NCBI RefSeq assembly: GCF_001854185.1 | Contig: NZ_CP017603.1 | Location: 1,302,001 to 1,366,000, forward strand | Length of the DNA: 64,000 bases | Source: Clostridium formicaceticum | GTDB lineage: Bacteria > Bacillota > Clostridia > Peptostreptococcales > Natronincolaceae | Reading direction: 5' to 3' | Part shown: positions 1 to 9,360 of the stretch, one piece after another | Position numbering within the stretch: the first letter of the stretch is position 1 | How the letters are laid out: each line of letters begins with the position of its first letter | Notes under the pieces: model-generated | What the model was told of the DNA's origin: nothing | Seen by the model: only the letters and a program-made list of their open reading frames with translations | The model's database searches: none | Position numbers and translations under genes: made by a program

Positions 1-79
1 AGCAATTTTGGTATCTTGGATATTCCATAGTGGATGGAATTGGTATGTAGTTAAAAAATTGTAAAAGCAGGTGCAAAAT

Positions 80-3000
80 ATGAAAAAGAATGTAGTATTA
101 TCACCTTTAGAAAACTCATTGCAATATCTACAGTTAGCACAAACCTTGAGGGAAGAAAAATCTTCGGTAAGCCTTCATGGGTTAGATGATTCTCAACGGG
201 GGCATGTTGCTTATGGGCTATATAAAGGACTAAGGCGACAGCTTTGTCTGCTGACCTATAGTGAAATAGAAGCACAACAAATTTATCAAGATTTAAAGTT
301 TTATGTTGAAGATCAAGCCATTTTCTTTCCTACAAAGGATATTGTATTTTATGATGTAGAAGCCACCAGCGAAGAGGTTAGTGAAGAAAGAATAAAGGCT
401 TTGAATAAGTTAGTAGGGGGGGAAGCTTGCATTGTAGTAGCATCTATTGATGCACTATTATTAAAACTTACTCCTGTAGATATCTATAAAAAATATCAAC
501 TAGCTTTTACCGTGGGACAACGTATTCACCTCCAGCAGGTGACAGAAAACTTTATTTTGCAGGATTATGAAAGAGTAGAAAGAGTAGACACAAAGGGACA
601 GTTCAGTATTCGAGGGGGAATTATTGATATTTTTCCTCCAGCAGAAGAAAATCCTATTCGTATCGAACTGTTCGATGATGAAGTAGACTCAATTCGGTAC
701 TTTGAAGTAGAAACACAAAAATCTATAGAAAAAATTGAAAAAATAACAGTTTATCCAGCTAAAGAAATTATTATAGAAGTCAATCACCACGAAAAAACAG
801 TACCTCAACTATCACAGGAACTAAAAAACACCTTAAAAAAACTAGACCCTGCTGCGGGAGAAAAGCTGCAGGGAAAAATAGCGGAGGCAGTGGAAAGACT
901 TTCTAACCTTGGAAGATTTAAAGGAATTCAGAAGTTTTTACCCTATATCTATGAAAAAGCAGCTTCTTTGATAGACTATTTTCAGGAGGAAGCTATTGTT
1001 ATTGTAGACGAACCGGATCGAGGAAAGGAAAAGATAAAAGGATATCTAGAGGAGTTCAGGGAAAACTTTAAAACCCTCTTAGAAAGAGGAGAAGTATTAC
1101 CTAATCAAGCACACCTTTTGTTTAACTATGAAGAAATTATTAAAAGATTAAAAGACCGATCTTTGGTGACTTCCAGTCTTCTACCCAAAAATCATCCAGA
1201 TTTACAGCCTAAAAAAATTATTAATTTTATCTCTAGACCAGTTCAATCTTTTTATGGTAAAATGAATCATTTTGTAAAAGAAATAAGTTCACTGCAACAA
1301 AAAGGTTATGAAATTCGAATTGTGACAACTACAAAGGAAAAGGCAATGAAATTGCTGGAGTTATTAAGGGAAGAAGAGGTGTTAACAGAGTTTTTTGTAA
1401 AAGACGATGCTAAGGCGTCTCATAAGGGTAAAGTAGTCATTCTTCAAGGAAACCTTCATCGGGGTTTTGAATATGTAGATATAAAATATATCCTTTTCAC
1501 TGACTATGAAATCTACGGGGCGTATAAAAAGAAAAAGCAAAAGATAAAGAGGAAGGATACTTCCCCTATAAAGTCTTTTATAGACCTTCAGGTAGGGGAT
1601 TATGTGGTTCATGAGGGGCATGGTATAGGAAAATATATAGGTATCGAAGAATTAAAGGTGGAGGGCGTAAAAAAGGATTATTTAAAAATTCGTTACTCCG
1701 GAGAAGATAATCTTTATCTTCCTACCGATCAGATGGATTTAATTCAAAAATATATAGGTGCTGATGATAAAGCACCAAAGCTCAACAAATTAGGAGGCAC
1801 AGAATGGGTTAAAACGAAGGCAAAGGCAAAAAAAGCCATCGAGGATATGGCTAAGGATCTCTTAAAGCTTTATGCTGAAAGAGAAAAAAGCAAAGGCTAT
1901 GCCTTCTCAAGGGATACCGATTGGCAAAAACAATTTGAATATTTATTTCCCTATGAAGAAACCCCGGATCAGATAAGGTGTATAGAAGAAATGAAAAAAG
2001 ATATGGAAGTAGATCGATCTATGGATCGGTTGCTCTGCGGTGATGTAGGCTATGGTAAAACAGAAGTGGCTATAAGAGGTGCCTTTAAATGTGTTATGGA
2101 CAGTAAGCAGGTGGCAGTTTTAGTACCCACCACCATATTAGCGCAACAGCACTATAATAACTTTAAGGAACGTTTTTCTGGTTTTCCTGTAACAGTAGAG
2201 ATGTTAAGTCGTTTTAGGACACCGACGCAACAAAAACATACCATAGAAAGTGTACGAACGGGGAATATAGATGTTTTGATTGGTACCCATAGGCTTTTAT
2301 CAAAGGATGTTGTTTTCAAGGACCTAGGATTATTGATCGTAGATGAGGAACAGCGATTTGGTGTAAAGCATAAGGAAGCATTAAAACAGCTGAAAAAATC
2401 TGTAGATGTATTAACCTTAACAGCCACCCCTATACCTAGAACCCTGCACATGTCTATGATTGGCGTGCGGGATATGAGTGTGATTGAAGACCCTCCAGAG
2501 GAAAGATACCCTGTACAGACTTATGTAGCTTCCTATAATGAATCCTTAATTACAGATGCTCTTACAAGAGAGATGGCTAGAGGAGGACAGGTATATTATG
2601 TTTACAATCGGGTACAGGGAATCCATCAAGTGGCAGCAAAATTAGGAAGTTTAGTGCCCCAAGCCAGGGTAGGGGTAGCCCATGGTCAAATGAGTGAAAG
2701 GCAGCTAGAAAAGCTAATGTTGGAGTATTATCATGGAGAATATGACGTGCTGGTATGTACCACCATTATAGAAACTGGTTTAGATATTGCCAATGTCAAC
2801 ACCATCATTATACAAGATGCAGATCGATTAGGACTTTCTCAGTTATATCAGTTAAGGGGCAGAGTTGGAAGGTCCAATCGCCAAGGGTATGCTTATCTTC
2901 TATACGAAAAAGATAAAATTTTATCAGAAGTAGCAGAAAAGCGTCTCAAGGCCATTAAAGAGTTTACAGAATTTGGATCAGGGTTTAAAATTGCTATGAG

Positions 3001-3601
3001 GGATTTAGAAATAAGGGGAGCAGGAAATTTATTAGGATCAGAACAGCATGGTCACATGGCCTCCATTGGTTATGATCTTTATGTGAAGTTATTGGAGGAG
3101 ACGGTAGGAGAACTAAAGGGAGAAAAAATAGAAAAATATGAAGATACGATGATGGAGCTAAATGTAGATGCATATATCTCAGAAAAATATATTTCCAATC
3201 CAAGTCATAAAATAGAGATTTACAAGAAAATAGCTTCTATTCGTAACGAGGAAGATATGTATGCTATTGAAGAAGAGATAGAAGATCGTTTTGGAGACAT
3301 TCCCCTAAGTGTAAGGAATTTACTGCTGATTTCTTATATTAAAGCCTTGGCAAAGAACTTAAAAATCCAATATATTTCTCAGAAAGAGAAAAGTATCCGT
3401 ATACAGTTTAGAGAAGCTAAGGTACTAAGACCAGAAAATATTGTTGAAGTTATGGAGAGCTATCGATGGAAGGTAACGATCCATGGGGGGCAGCAGCCTT
3501 ATATCACTTACAAAATACAGACACAAGATCAATATAAGGTGTTGTTAGACATAAAGGGTTTAATAGAAAAAATTAGTGGTTTAAAAAAGGCTGCCAGTTA
3601 G
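80..3601 (+). CDS. mfd: Transcription-repair coupling factor Mfd
   Basis: ATP-dependent translocase that pushes stalled RNA polymerase off DNA and recruits UvrA to lesions. About 1173 residues, full family length. The N-terminal UvrB-like module is followed by the RNA-polymerase-interacting CarD-like domain near residue 500 (VGDYVVHEGHGIGKY), then the helicase core. In that core I see Walker A GDVGYGKTEVA near 653, the DEEQ Walker B box near 754, ATPIPRT near 781 and QLRGRVGRS near 924. A TRCF C-terminal domain closes it. The reading frame also has a GTG at 71, but AGGTG at 69-73 sits correctly for the ATG at 80, so I use that. First gene of the conserved mfd-spoVT-yabM group; prsA follows 37 bp downstream. 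Confidence 0.97.
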   Translation: MKKNVVLSPLENSLQYLQLAQTLREEKSSVSLHGLDDSQRGHVAYGLYKGLRRQLCLLTYSEIEAQQIYQDLKFYVEDQAIFFPTKDIVFYDVEATSEEVSEERIKALNKLVGGEACIVVASIDALLLKLTPVDIYKKYQLAFTVGQRIHLQQVTENFILQDYERVERVDTKGQFSIRGGIIDIFPPAEENPIRIELFDDEVDSIRYFEVETQKSIEKIEKITVYPAKEIIIEVNHHEKTVPQLSQELKNTLKKLDPAAGEKLQGKIAEAVERLSNLGRFKGIQKFLPYIYEKAASLIDYFQEEAIVIVDEPDRGKEKIKGYLEEFRENFKTLLERGEVLPNQAHLLFNYEEIIKRLKDRSLVTSSLLPKNHPDLQPKKIINFISRPVQSFYGKMNHFVKEISSLQQKGYEIRIVTTTKEKAMKLLELLREEEVLTEFFVKDDAKASHKGKVVILQGNLHRGFEYVDIKYILFTDYEIYGAYKKKKQKIKRKDTSPIKSFIDLQVGDYVVHEGHGIGKYIGIEELKVEGVKKDYLKIRYSGEDNLYLPTDQMDLIQKYIGADDKAPKLNKLGGTEWVKTKAKAKKAIEDMAKDLLKLYAEREKSKGYAFSRDTDWQKQFEYLFPYEETPDQIRCIEEMKKDMEVDRSMDRLLCGDVGYGKTEVAIRGAFKCVMDSKQVAVLVPTTILAQQHYNNFKERFSGFPVTVEMLSRFRTPTQQKHTIESVRTGNIDVLIGTHRLLSKDVVFKDLGLLIVDEEQRFGVKHKEALKQLKKSVDVLTLTATPIPRTLHMSMIGVRDMSVIEDPPEERYPVQTYVASYNESLITDALTREMARGGQVYYVYNRVQGIHQVAAKLGSLVPQARVGVAHGQMSERQLEKLMLEYYHGEYDVLVCTTIIETGLDIANVNTIIIQDADRLGLSQLYQLRGRVGRSNRQGYAYLLYEKDKILSEVAEKRLKAIKEFTEFGSGFKIAMRDLEIRGAGNLLGSEQHGHMASIGYDLYVKLLEETVGELKGEKIEKYEDTMMELNVDAYISEKYISNPSHKIEIYKKIASIRNEEDMYAIEEEIEDRFGDIPLSVRNLLLISYIKALAKNLKIQYISQKEKSIRIQFREAKVLRPENIVEVMESYRWKVTIHGGQQPYITYKIQTQDQYKVLLDIKGLIEKISGLKKAAS

Positions 3602-3638
3602 CTATAATAGAAGATAGACAGAAGGAGAGTGAATAAAA

Positions 3639-4598
3639 ATGCCTTTAAAAAACAGTAAAAAATTTATGGTGGTAATAGCTGCTGTACTTATGATAGCTTT
3701 ATTTTTTATAGGGTGTTCTAGTACTGCTAAGATACCACAGGATGCTGTAGCAGTGGTAAATGGTAACAGTATATCTATGGGAGAATTTGAAAAAACCCTA
3801 GCATTACAAAGAATGAGCTATGAAGCACAGTTCGGGGCGGAAATATTGATACAAGATATGGGTACAGGTGTCACACTTTTAGAGTCCATAAAAAAGCAGC
3901 TTTTAGACAAAATTGTATCAGATGAAGTTCTTATTCAAGAGGCAAGAAAAAATAATATTACAGCTACAGAAGAAGAAATACAAGCAGCTTATGAACCGTA
4001 TTTAGTTTTTAAGGATCAAAATGAATCATTTCAACAGTTTGCAGAGGAAAATAATATAGACGAAGCCTATATGAAGCAACAAATTGAAAAAGATATCATT
4101 CTTCACAAATATAGAGATTTTTTTATAGAAAATCTTGAAATTGCTGAAGAAGCTGCTGAGGCTTATTATAACGACAATCCAGCCTTCTTTATACAGGAGG
4201 AGGTAAGTGCAAGACATATTCTTGTAGAGGAACTAGATACAGCGAAGGAAGTTTTGCAAAAGATTGAAGAAGGAGAAGATTTCATTGCATTGGCGGCTCA
4301 GTATTCTACAGAACCGGGGGCAGCAGAACGTGGAGGAGATTTAGGATACTTCGGTAGAGGTGAAATGGTAACAGAGTTTGAGGAAGCAGCTTTTGCTTTA
4401 GAACCAGGGGAAGTTAGCGATATTGTGGAAACTAGATTTGGATACCACATTATTCTGGTAGAAGATGTTATTCGGGAGACCCAAAAATATGAAGATGTTA
4501 AATTGTATTTAATTGAATTTTTAAAGGAGCAAGAATATCAAGAGCACGTTGAAGCATTGATAGAAAAAGCAGAAATTAATAAAAGAGAAGAATTTTAG
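3639..4598 (+). CDS. prsA: PrsA/SurA-like peptidyl-prolyl isomerase lipoprotein
   Basis: Extracytoplasmic foldase, lipid-anchored on the outer face of the membrane, helping exported proteins fold. The signal peptide ends in a lipobox FIGC with the lipidated cysteine at residue 26. A SurA_N-like helical region follows, and a parvulin (PpiC) domain spans about 186-278, with SARHILVE, GGDLGYFGRGEMV and FGYHIILVE motifs typical of active rotamases. Length (319 aa) is normal. It sits between mfd and spoVT, an arrangement common in clostridia, and is closed by a strong terminator. The many secreted surface proteins in this window are plausible clients (inference). Confidence 0.92.
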   Translation: MPLKNSKKFMVVIAAVLMIALFFIGCSSTAKIPQDAVAVVNGNSISMGEFEKTLALQRMSYEAQFGAEILIQDMGTGVTLLESIKKQLLDKIVSDEVLIQEARKNNITATEEEIQAAYEPYLVFKDQNESFQQFAEENNIDEAYMKQQIEKDIILHKYRDFFIENLEIAEEAAEAYYNDNPAFFIQEEVSARHILVEELDTAKEVLQKIEEGEDFIALAAQYSTEPGAAERGGDLGYFGRGEMVTEFEEAAFALEPGEVSDIVETRFGYHIILVEDVIRETQKYEDVKLYLIEFLKEQEYQEHVEALIEKAEINKREEF

Positions 4599-4600
4599 GT

Positions 4601-4633
4601 AAAAACAGGTATTAAAGATACCTGTTTTTTTTT
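4601..4633 (+). terminator. Terminator after prsA
   Basis: Stem ACAGGTAT/ATACCTGT (4605-4612 with 4618-4625), loop TAAAG, followed by a run of nine T. It ends the mfd-prsA unit and separates it from spoVT. Confidence 0.9.
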
Positions 4634-4656
4634 GTGTAAAAAGCAAATCCTTCCAA

Positions 4657-4687
4657 TGAATAAAAAACAAAGATTGGTAAAATACTA
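4657..4687 (+). promoter_or_regulatory. Sigma-G-type promoter of spoVT
   Basis: TGAATA (4657-4662), an 18-bp spacer, then AATACTA (4681-4687). This matches the forespore sigma-G consensus TGMATA/CATACTA with one mismatch. B. subtilis spoVT is known to be sigma-G dependent. The same pair of boxes with the same spacing recurs at 9603-9633. Confidence 0.7.
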
Positions 4688-4729
4688 TGATTACACTAAA
4701 ATTTTACTTTAACTTAGGAGGGAATCATA

Positions 4730-5281
4730 TTGAAGGCTACAGGAATAGTAAGACGTATAGATGACTTAGGCAGAGTAGTAATTCCCAAGGAAATTAGGAG
4801 AACTCTTAGAATTAGAGAAGGAGATCCTCTTGAAATATTTACAGATCGAGAAGGGGAGGTTATACTAAAAAAATACTCTCCTATAGGAGAATTAAGTGAA
4901 TTTGCTACAGAGTATGCAGAATCTTTACAAGAAGCTTTAGGACACATTGCAATTATAACTGATAGGGATACGATTATAGCAGTAGCTGGTCATTCTAAAA
5001 AAGAATACTTAGAAAAACGTATAAGTAAGGCTTTAGAGAGAATAATGGAAGAAAGAGAGACAACATTATTTAACGAAGGAGAGCAGATGCACCCAATCGC
5101 TTCTGATGAGGGAGATGAAGGGGAATATACAGCTCAGGTGATAGCCCCTATTGTCACTCAGGGAGATCCCATAGGAACAGTGATTATTTGTTCTAAAAAC
5201 AAAGGCGTGAATATGGGAGAAGTTGAGAAAAAAATAGCTACAACAGCTGCATCCTTCTTGTCAAAACAAATGGAACAATAG
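4730..5281 (+). CDS. spoVT: Stage V sporulation transcription regulator SpoVT
   Basis: Forespore DNA-binding regulator that modulates sigma-G genes. The N-terminal AbrB/SpoVT swapped-hairpin domain spans residues 1-50 (MKATGIVRRIDDLGRVVIPK, then EIRRTLRIREGD). The rest is a GAF-like domain, as in B. subtilis SpoVT. Length of 183 residues is typical. It starts at TTG with TAGGAGG eight bases upstream; no other start fits the conserved MKATGIVRRIDDLGR beginning. It lies between two terminators and has its own sigma-G-like promoter, so it is probably monocistronic. Confidence 0.96.
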   Translation: MKATGIVRRIDDLGRVVIPKEIRRTLRIREGDPLEIFTDREGEVILKKYSPIGELSEFATEYAESLQEALGHIAIITDRDTIIAVAGHSKKEYLEKRISKALERIMEERETTLFNEGEQMHPIASDEGDEGEYTAQVIAPIVTQGDPIGTVIICSKNKGVNMGEVEKKIATTAASFLSKQMEQ

Positions 5282-5290
5282 AAATGTTAA

Positions 5291-5319
5291 AGCTCCGCAA
5301 TGTCGGGGCTGTTTTTTTT
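5291..5319 (+). terminator. Terminator after spoVT
   Basis: Stem AGCTCCG/CGGGGCT (one T-G pair), 6-nt loop, then a run of eight T. Confidence 0.85.
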
Positions 5320-5423
5320 AGTAAAAGTTTGTTATAATCAATTAGGAAATTATTAAGTTGTGTTCTTCAGGGACTTAATCTTCAAAGCAATAAAGCATAA
5401 AGTAGTATATGGAGGAATGAATA

Positions 5424-7025
5424 ATGAAGAAGGATACCTTTTTAAAAGGAGCAGTTATTTTAGGAGCTGCAGGAATGATTGTAAAGGTAATGGGAGCGTT
5501 TTTTAGAATCCCTTTGGGCTATATTATTGAATCAGAAGGTATGGGCTATTATCAAGTAGGCTATACGGTTTATAATTTTTTGCTGGCCTTTACTGCTGCT
5601 GGGTTTCCTACAGCTATATCCAAATTAGTATCAGAAAAGAGAGCGAGAGCAGACTATCAGGGGGCTCATAAGGTTTTTAAGACTTCCTTCTACCTACTAT
5701 TAGCTTTAGGGACTGTGGGATCGGTGGCTTTAGCGCTGCTAACTACCTTTTTAGTAAACAATGTGTTTGAAAGTCCAAATGCCTACTATGCAGTAGTGGC
5801 ACTGGCGCCGGCGGTATTTTTTGTTGCTGCTTTAGCCGCTTTTAGGGGTTATTTTCAGGGCATGAAGGATATGATGCCTACCGCTGTTTCTCAGGTAATA
5901 GAACAGGCAGCTAGGGTATTGTTTGGTTTTTCCTTAGCATATATCTTTTTAAGACGATTTGGCGTAATCTATGCAGCAGGAGGTGCTGCCTTCGGTGCTT
6001 CTATAGGAGCCGCTTCTGCTCTGGGCATGATGGCATTCCTTTATAAAAAAAGAGAAAACAATATTCTGCCTTTAGAGGGACAGGCTATTGATGCTGAAGA
6101 AGAAACTTCTCAACAGATTATCAAAAGACTTTTAAGAATTGCTATCCCCATTGCGATTGGAGCGGCTGTAATGCCACTCATTAATATGATAGATACATTT
6201 ATAGTATTAAGAAGGCTGCAGGCCACAGGTTTTAGCTATCAAGAGGCGAATAGCTTATATGGACAGCTGCAGGGGATGGCAGCTGCACTTGTAAATCTGC
6301 CACAAGTATTAACGCTGGCATTGGCTACCAGTATCGTGCCGGTAATTTCAGAATCGGCGGCTCAAAATGACTGGGATAGCGCAAGACAAGATATACGGTC
6401 AGCTCTTCGGGTAGCTTTGCTGATTGGTTTACCAGCATCTGCAGGATTGGCGGTATTATCTACCCCGATTATGGCAATGCTTTATCCTAGGGAACCAGCT
6501 ACCATAGGTAGAATACTCTTATTCTTAGCCTTTGCTGTAACCTTTTTAGCACCACTACAAGCTTTGACAGGTGTACTACAGGGGTTAGGAAAGCCTGATA
6601 TTCCTGTTCGAAACCTCATGGTGGGGGCTGGGTTTAAATTTATTACTACGTATGTATTAACAGGAATCCCTGCTTTAAATGTAAAAGGTGCTGCGATAGG
6701 AACTGTGATTGCTTACTTTGTAGCTTTTCTTTTAAACTTTATAGCAGTAAAGAAAGAGACAAAGGTGGCTTTTGAGCCAAAACAGTTTATTATAAAACCA
6801 GTTTTATCTGTAACAGTTATGGGAGCAGTTGTTTTTATTCTTTACAGACAGCTATATAACTTCCTTGGGAATAGTCTTTCTACTGTGATATCTATTGCTA
6901 TAGGAGCAGCTGTTTATGGTGTGATGCTTTTAAAAACAAAAACGATTATTGAAGAAGACTTTGATCTATTACCAGGAGGCAGCAAACTATTAAAGTTGCT
7001 CCGTAAACTGAAGCTTATGCATTAA
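5424..7025 (+). CDS. MOP-superfamily polysaccharide flippase (SpoVB/YabM/MurJ-like)
   Basis: Integral membrane transporter of the MATE/MOP superfamily, predicted to flip lipid-linked cell wall or cortex precursors. 533 residues with about 14 hydrophobic segments. The start MKKDTFLKGAVILGAAGMIV and the segment FFRIPLGYIIESEGMGYYQV are typical of the SpoVB/YtgP branch. Position between spoVT and mazG matches B. subtilis yabM. SD GGAGG lies 7 bp before ATG. CATAAAGT at 5396-5403 resembles a sigma-E -10 box, but the -35 is poor, so I do not call it. Whether it serves cortex (SpoVB) or vegetative wall synthesis cannot be told from sequence. Confidence 0.88.
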   Translation: MKKDTFLKGAVILGAAGMIVKVMGAFFRIPLGYIIESEGMGYYQVGYTVYNFLLAFTAAGFPTAISKLVSEKRARADYQGAHKVFKTSFYLLLALGTVGSVALALLTTFLVNNVFESPNAYYAVVALAPAVFFVAALAAFRGYFQGMKDMMPTAVSQVIEQAARVLFGFSLAYIFLRRFGVIYAAGGAAFGASIGAASALGMMAFLYKKRENNILPLEGQAIDAEEETSQQIIKRLLRIAIPIAIGAAVMPLINMIDTFIVLRRLQATGFSYQEANSLYGQLQGMAAALVNLPQVLTLALATSIVPVISESAAQNDWDSARQDIRSALRVALLIGLPASAGLAVLSTPIMAMLYPREPATIGRILLFLAFAVTFLAPLQALTGVLQGLGKPDIPVRNLMVGAGFKFITTYVLTGIPALNVKGAAIGTVIAYFVAFLLNFIAVKKETKVAFEPKQFIIKPVLSVTVMGAVVFILYRQLYNFLGNSLSTVISIAIGAAVYGVMLLKTKTIIEEDFDLLPGGSKLLKLLRKLKLMH

Positions 7026-7043
7026 AGTTAAAGTTCAAGTTCA

Positions 7044-7107
7044 AAGGCGTATATAGATGTGTGCCCTTAAAATTTAACTTTAGAAGCGCGCATCTATACG
7101 TACCTTA
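7044..7107 (+). promoter_or_regulatory. Imperfect long hairpin in front of mazG
   Basis: An inverted repeat of about 20 bp (AAGGCGTATATAGATGTGTGC region against 7086-7107), with a loop of about 21 nt and no T-run. The right arm ends where the mazG Shine-Dalgarno begins. It could be an mRNA processing or translation-control structure; role unknown. Confidence 0.4.
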
Positions 7108-7115
7108 AGAAGGGA

Positions 7116-8588
7116 GTGATTAAGATAGCCAAACTTACTATTGTGGGCTTAGGACCTGGGGCGAAGGAACACTTAACCTTAGCTACATTAACAGCCATGA
7201 AACAACATAAAAAAATATACCTCAGGACAGAAAAGCATCCTGTAGTAGCTTATCTCAAGGGAGAAGGCATCGTGTATCAAACATTTGATGCTGTTTATGA
7301 GGAAAAAGAAGATTTTCAAGAAGTATACCAGCATATTGTAGATGACCTTGTAAACAAAGCAAAAAGAGAGGATATTTTGTATGCGGTGCCGGGACATCCT
7401 TATGTAGCAGAAAATACGGTGCAGATGTTAATAGAAGCCTGTAGGAAAGAAAAAGAGATAGAAAAGATAGTATATCCTGCCATGAGTTTTATAGATGCCA
7501 TGTTTATGGCATTAGAAGTGGACCCTGTTAATGGATTCAAGTTACTAGATGGCCTACAGCTAGAGAAGCAGGAACCGGATACAGCCATTGCCAATATTAT
7601 TACCCAGGTTTATGATCCCCTGATTGCTTCTGAGGTGAAATTAAGACTAATGAACTATTATGAGGATGAACAGGAGATATTTGTAGTGAAAAATGCTGGT
7701 ATTCCTCAACTCCAAAGGATAGAAAAAATACCTCTTTACATGCTAGACCGCCTAGATTGGATTGATTATCTTACAAGTCTTTATATACCAGGGATTGACA
7801 CGGAACAAAAAAAATACTATAATGTGAATAATTTGGTGGAAATCATGGAAATATTAAGAAGTAAAGAGGGCTGTCCTTGGGATATCAAGCAAACTCATGA
7901 TAGTCTGAAGCCTTATCTCATAGAAGAAAGCTATGAAGTATTAGAGGCAATTGATAAAAAGGATGATATATTGCTGGAGGAAGAACTAGGAGATTTGCTG
8001 CTACAGGTAATATTTCATAGTCAGATTGCAAAGGAAAGAAATGTTTTCACCATGGAAGATGTAGTACAGGGCATTTGCGAAAAACTGATTTTTAGACATC
8101 CACATGTTTTTAGAGGGGTAAAGGCAGATACCTCAAAAGAAGCACTGCAAACGTGGGAACAACAAAAACAACAAGAAAAACAAATTAAAAGTATAGCAGA
8201 TTCTATGACAATGATACCAAAAGAATTGCCAGCCTTGTTGAAGGCGGTGAAGGTTCAGAAAAAAGCAGCAAATGTTGGTTTTGACTGGGATGAGCTAAAG
8301 GATGTTGTCAGTAAAGTAAAAGAAGAGTTACAAGAGGTCCTCGAGGCTGAAAAAGCGAAGGATGCTGCTAAGCTTTCAGAGGAAATAGGAGATTTGATTT
8401 TTGCAGCAGTAAATTTAAGTAGGTTCTTAAAAGTAGATCCAGAAGATGCTTTAAACGCTACTTGTAGAAAATTCATCAATAGGTTTCAGTACATAGAAAT
8501 GACAGCGGCTAAAGAAGGAAAAACTTTAGAGGAGATGACGCTAAAAGAAATGGATTTACTATGGGAGAAAGCGAAGCAAAGAAGCTGA
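7116..8588 (+). CDS. mazG: YabN-type fusion: tetrapyrrole methylase-like domain + MazG NTP pyrophosphohydrolase
   Basis: The C-terminal MazG domains hydrolyse nucleoside triphosphates to monophosphate and pyrophosphate, a house-cleaning role. The N-terminal SAM-dependent methylase-like domain spans residues about 1-225 (LTIVGLGPGAKEHLTL, VPGHPYVAE), with unknown substrate as in B. subtilis YabN. MazG spans about 245-490, with CPWDIKQTHDSLKPY, EESYEVLEAI and EELGDLLLQVIFHS; a second copy has EEIGDLIFAAVNL. The start is uncertain. The only standard codon is the GTG at 7116, but AAGAAGGGAG abuts it directly, so a non-standard start a few codons later (7119-7125) is possible. HU follows 93 bp downstream. 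Confidence 0.93.
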   Translation: MIKIAKLTIVGLGPGAKEHLTLATLTAMKQHKKIYLRTEKHPVVAYLKGEGIVYQTFDAVYEEKEDFQEVYQHIVDDLVNKAKREDILYAVPGHPYVAENTVQMLIEACRKEKEIEKIVYPAMSFIDAMFMALEVDPVNGFKLLDGLQLEKQEPDTAIANIITQVYDPLIASEVKLRLMNYYEDEQEIFVVKNAGIPQLQRIEKIPLYMLDRLDWIDYLTSLYIPGIDTEQKKYYNVNNLVEIMEILRSKEGCPWDIKQTHDSLKPYLIEESYEVLEAIDKKDDILLEEELGDLLLQVIFHSQIAKERNVFTMEDVVQGICEKLIFRHPHVFRGVKADTSKEALQTWEQQKQQEKQIKSIADSMTMIPKELPALLKAVKVQKKAANVGFDWDELKDVVSKVKEELQEVLEAEKAKDAAKLSEEIGDLIFAAVNLSRFLKVDPEDALNATCRKFINRFQYIEMTAAKEGKTLEEMTLKEMDLLWEKAKQRS

Positions 8589-8681
8589 AAAAATGTGAGC
8601 AATATTAGTAAAAAAGAAGGATTTTGCAAACTTTCAGAGAATATGCTATACGTACTTTAAAATACGAAGGAGGTAATTTAA

Positions 8682-8960
8682 GTGAATAAAGCTGAATTAG
8701 TAGCAAGAATAGCTGAAAAAAGTCAATTAACTAAAAAGGATGCTGAACTTGCGTTAAATGCATTTATGGAAAGTGTTGAGGAAGCATTAGTAGAAGGAGA
8801 TAAAGTACAACTAGTAGGATTTGGTACTTTTGATGTAAGAGAGAGAAAACCAAGACAAGGTCGAAATCCAAGAAATCCTGAACAAGTAATAGATATTCCA
8901 GCTTCAAAAGCTCCTGTATTTAAAGCAGGTAAAACATTAAAAGAAAAAATGAATGATTAA
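8682..8960 (+). CDS. hup: HU family nucleoid protein
   Basis: Small basic histone-like DNA-bending protein, 92 residues. Begins MNKAELVARIAEKSQLTKKD and has the family hallmark VGFGTFDVRERKPRQGRNP and a PAFK-like KAPVFKAGK near the end. GTG start with AAGGAGG 8 bp upstream. Sits between mazG and rqcP and is closed by a strong terminator, so it can be expressed at a different level from its neighbours. Confidence 0.97.
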   Translation: MNKAELVARIAEKSQLTKKDAELALNAFMESVEEALVEGDKVQLVGFGTFDVRERKPRQGRNPRNPEQVIDIPASKAPVFKAGKTLKEKMND

Positions 8961-8961
8961 T

Positions 8962-8990
8962 AAAAATCAGGGCTGACCCTGATTTTTATT
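8962..8990 (+). terminator. Terminator after hup
   Basis: Stem AAAAATCAGGG/CCCTGATTTTT with CTGA loop (8973-8976) and a T-rich tail. Confidence 0.9.
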
Positions 8991-9018
8991 TTATAATGGA
9001 GTGAGGGGAGGGTGCTAA

Positions 9019-9261
9019 ATGCGTTTAGATAAATATCTTAAAGTTTCAAGAATCATAAAACGAAGAACAGTAGCTAAAGAAGCTTGTGAAAAAGGCAGAG
9101 TTTTTATCAACGGAAAAACAGCGAAGCCGGGAACAGAAGTGAACATAGGTGATGAAATAGAAATACAGTTTGGCGACCGTTCCCTAAAAGCAGAGATTAC
9201 ACAGGTTTCTGAACATGTGAAAAAGGACGAAGCGAAGGAAATGTTTCGGTTGGTTGAGTAA
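9019..9261 (+). CDS. rqcP: S4-domain ribosome quality control factor RqcP (YabO)
   Basis: 80-residue S4 RNA-binding protein that, in B. subtilis, binds obstructed 50S subunits and promotes C-terminal poly-alanine tailing by RqcH. The S4 motif covers nearly the whole protein (MRLDKYLKVSRIIKRRTVAK, GRVFINGKTAKPGTEVNIGD). SD GGAGGG is 6 bp before ATG. The order hup - rqcP - yabP - yabQ - divIC supports orthology. Confidence 0.93.
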   Translation: MRLDKYLKVSRIIKRRTVAKEACEKGRVFINGKTAKPGTEVNIGDEIEIQFGDRSLKAEITQVSEHVKKDEAKEMFRLVE

Positions 9262-9275
9262 AAAGCATGATTTTG

Positions 9276-9304
9276 TTGCATAATATTATAGAAAATGGTA
9301 TATT
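9276..9304 (+). promoter_or_regulatory. Promoter of the small antitoxin-like RNA
   Basis: TTGCAT (9276-9281), exactly 17 bp, TATATT (9299-9304) with an upstream TGG (extended -10). Transcription would start near 9311, with no good ORF or SD downstream before the terminator at 9361. Confidence 0.65.
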
Positions 9305-9335
9305 ATAATTAATACAAGAAGTATTTAGTGTAGCA

Positions 9336-9355
9336 GATGGGACAATTGTATTCAT
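9336..9355 (+). repeat. Direct repeat A (antitoxin copy)
   Basis: GATGGGACAATTGTATTCAT, matching repeat B at 9490-9509 in 17 of 20 positions. All three differences are transitions that leave G-U pairs in the antisense duplex. Confidence 0.85.
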
Positions 9356-9360
9356 AAGAA

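Noticed and set aside
1-79. Possible end of an upstream gene (two frames are open to TAA at 62-64 or TAG at 48-50).
   Set aside because: Too short to identify; neither frame resembles the C-terminus of Pth, the usual neighbour of mfd.
51-275. Minus-strand frame overlapping the mfd start.
   Set aside because: Opposes conserved Mfd coding sequence and has no supporting signals.
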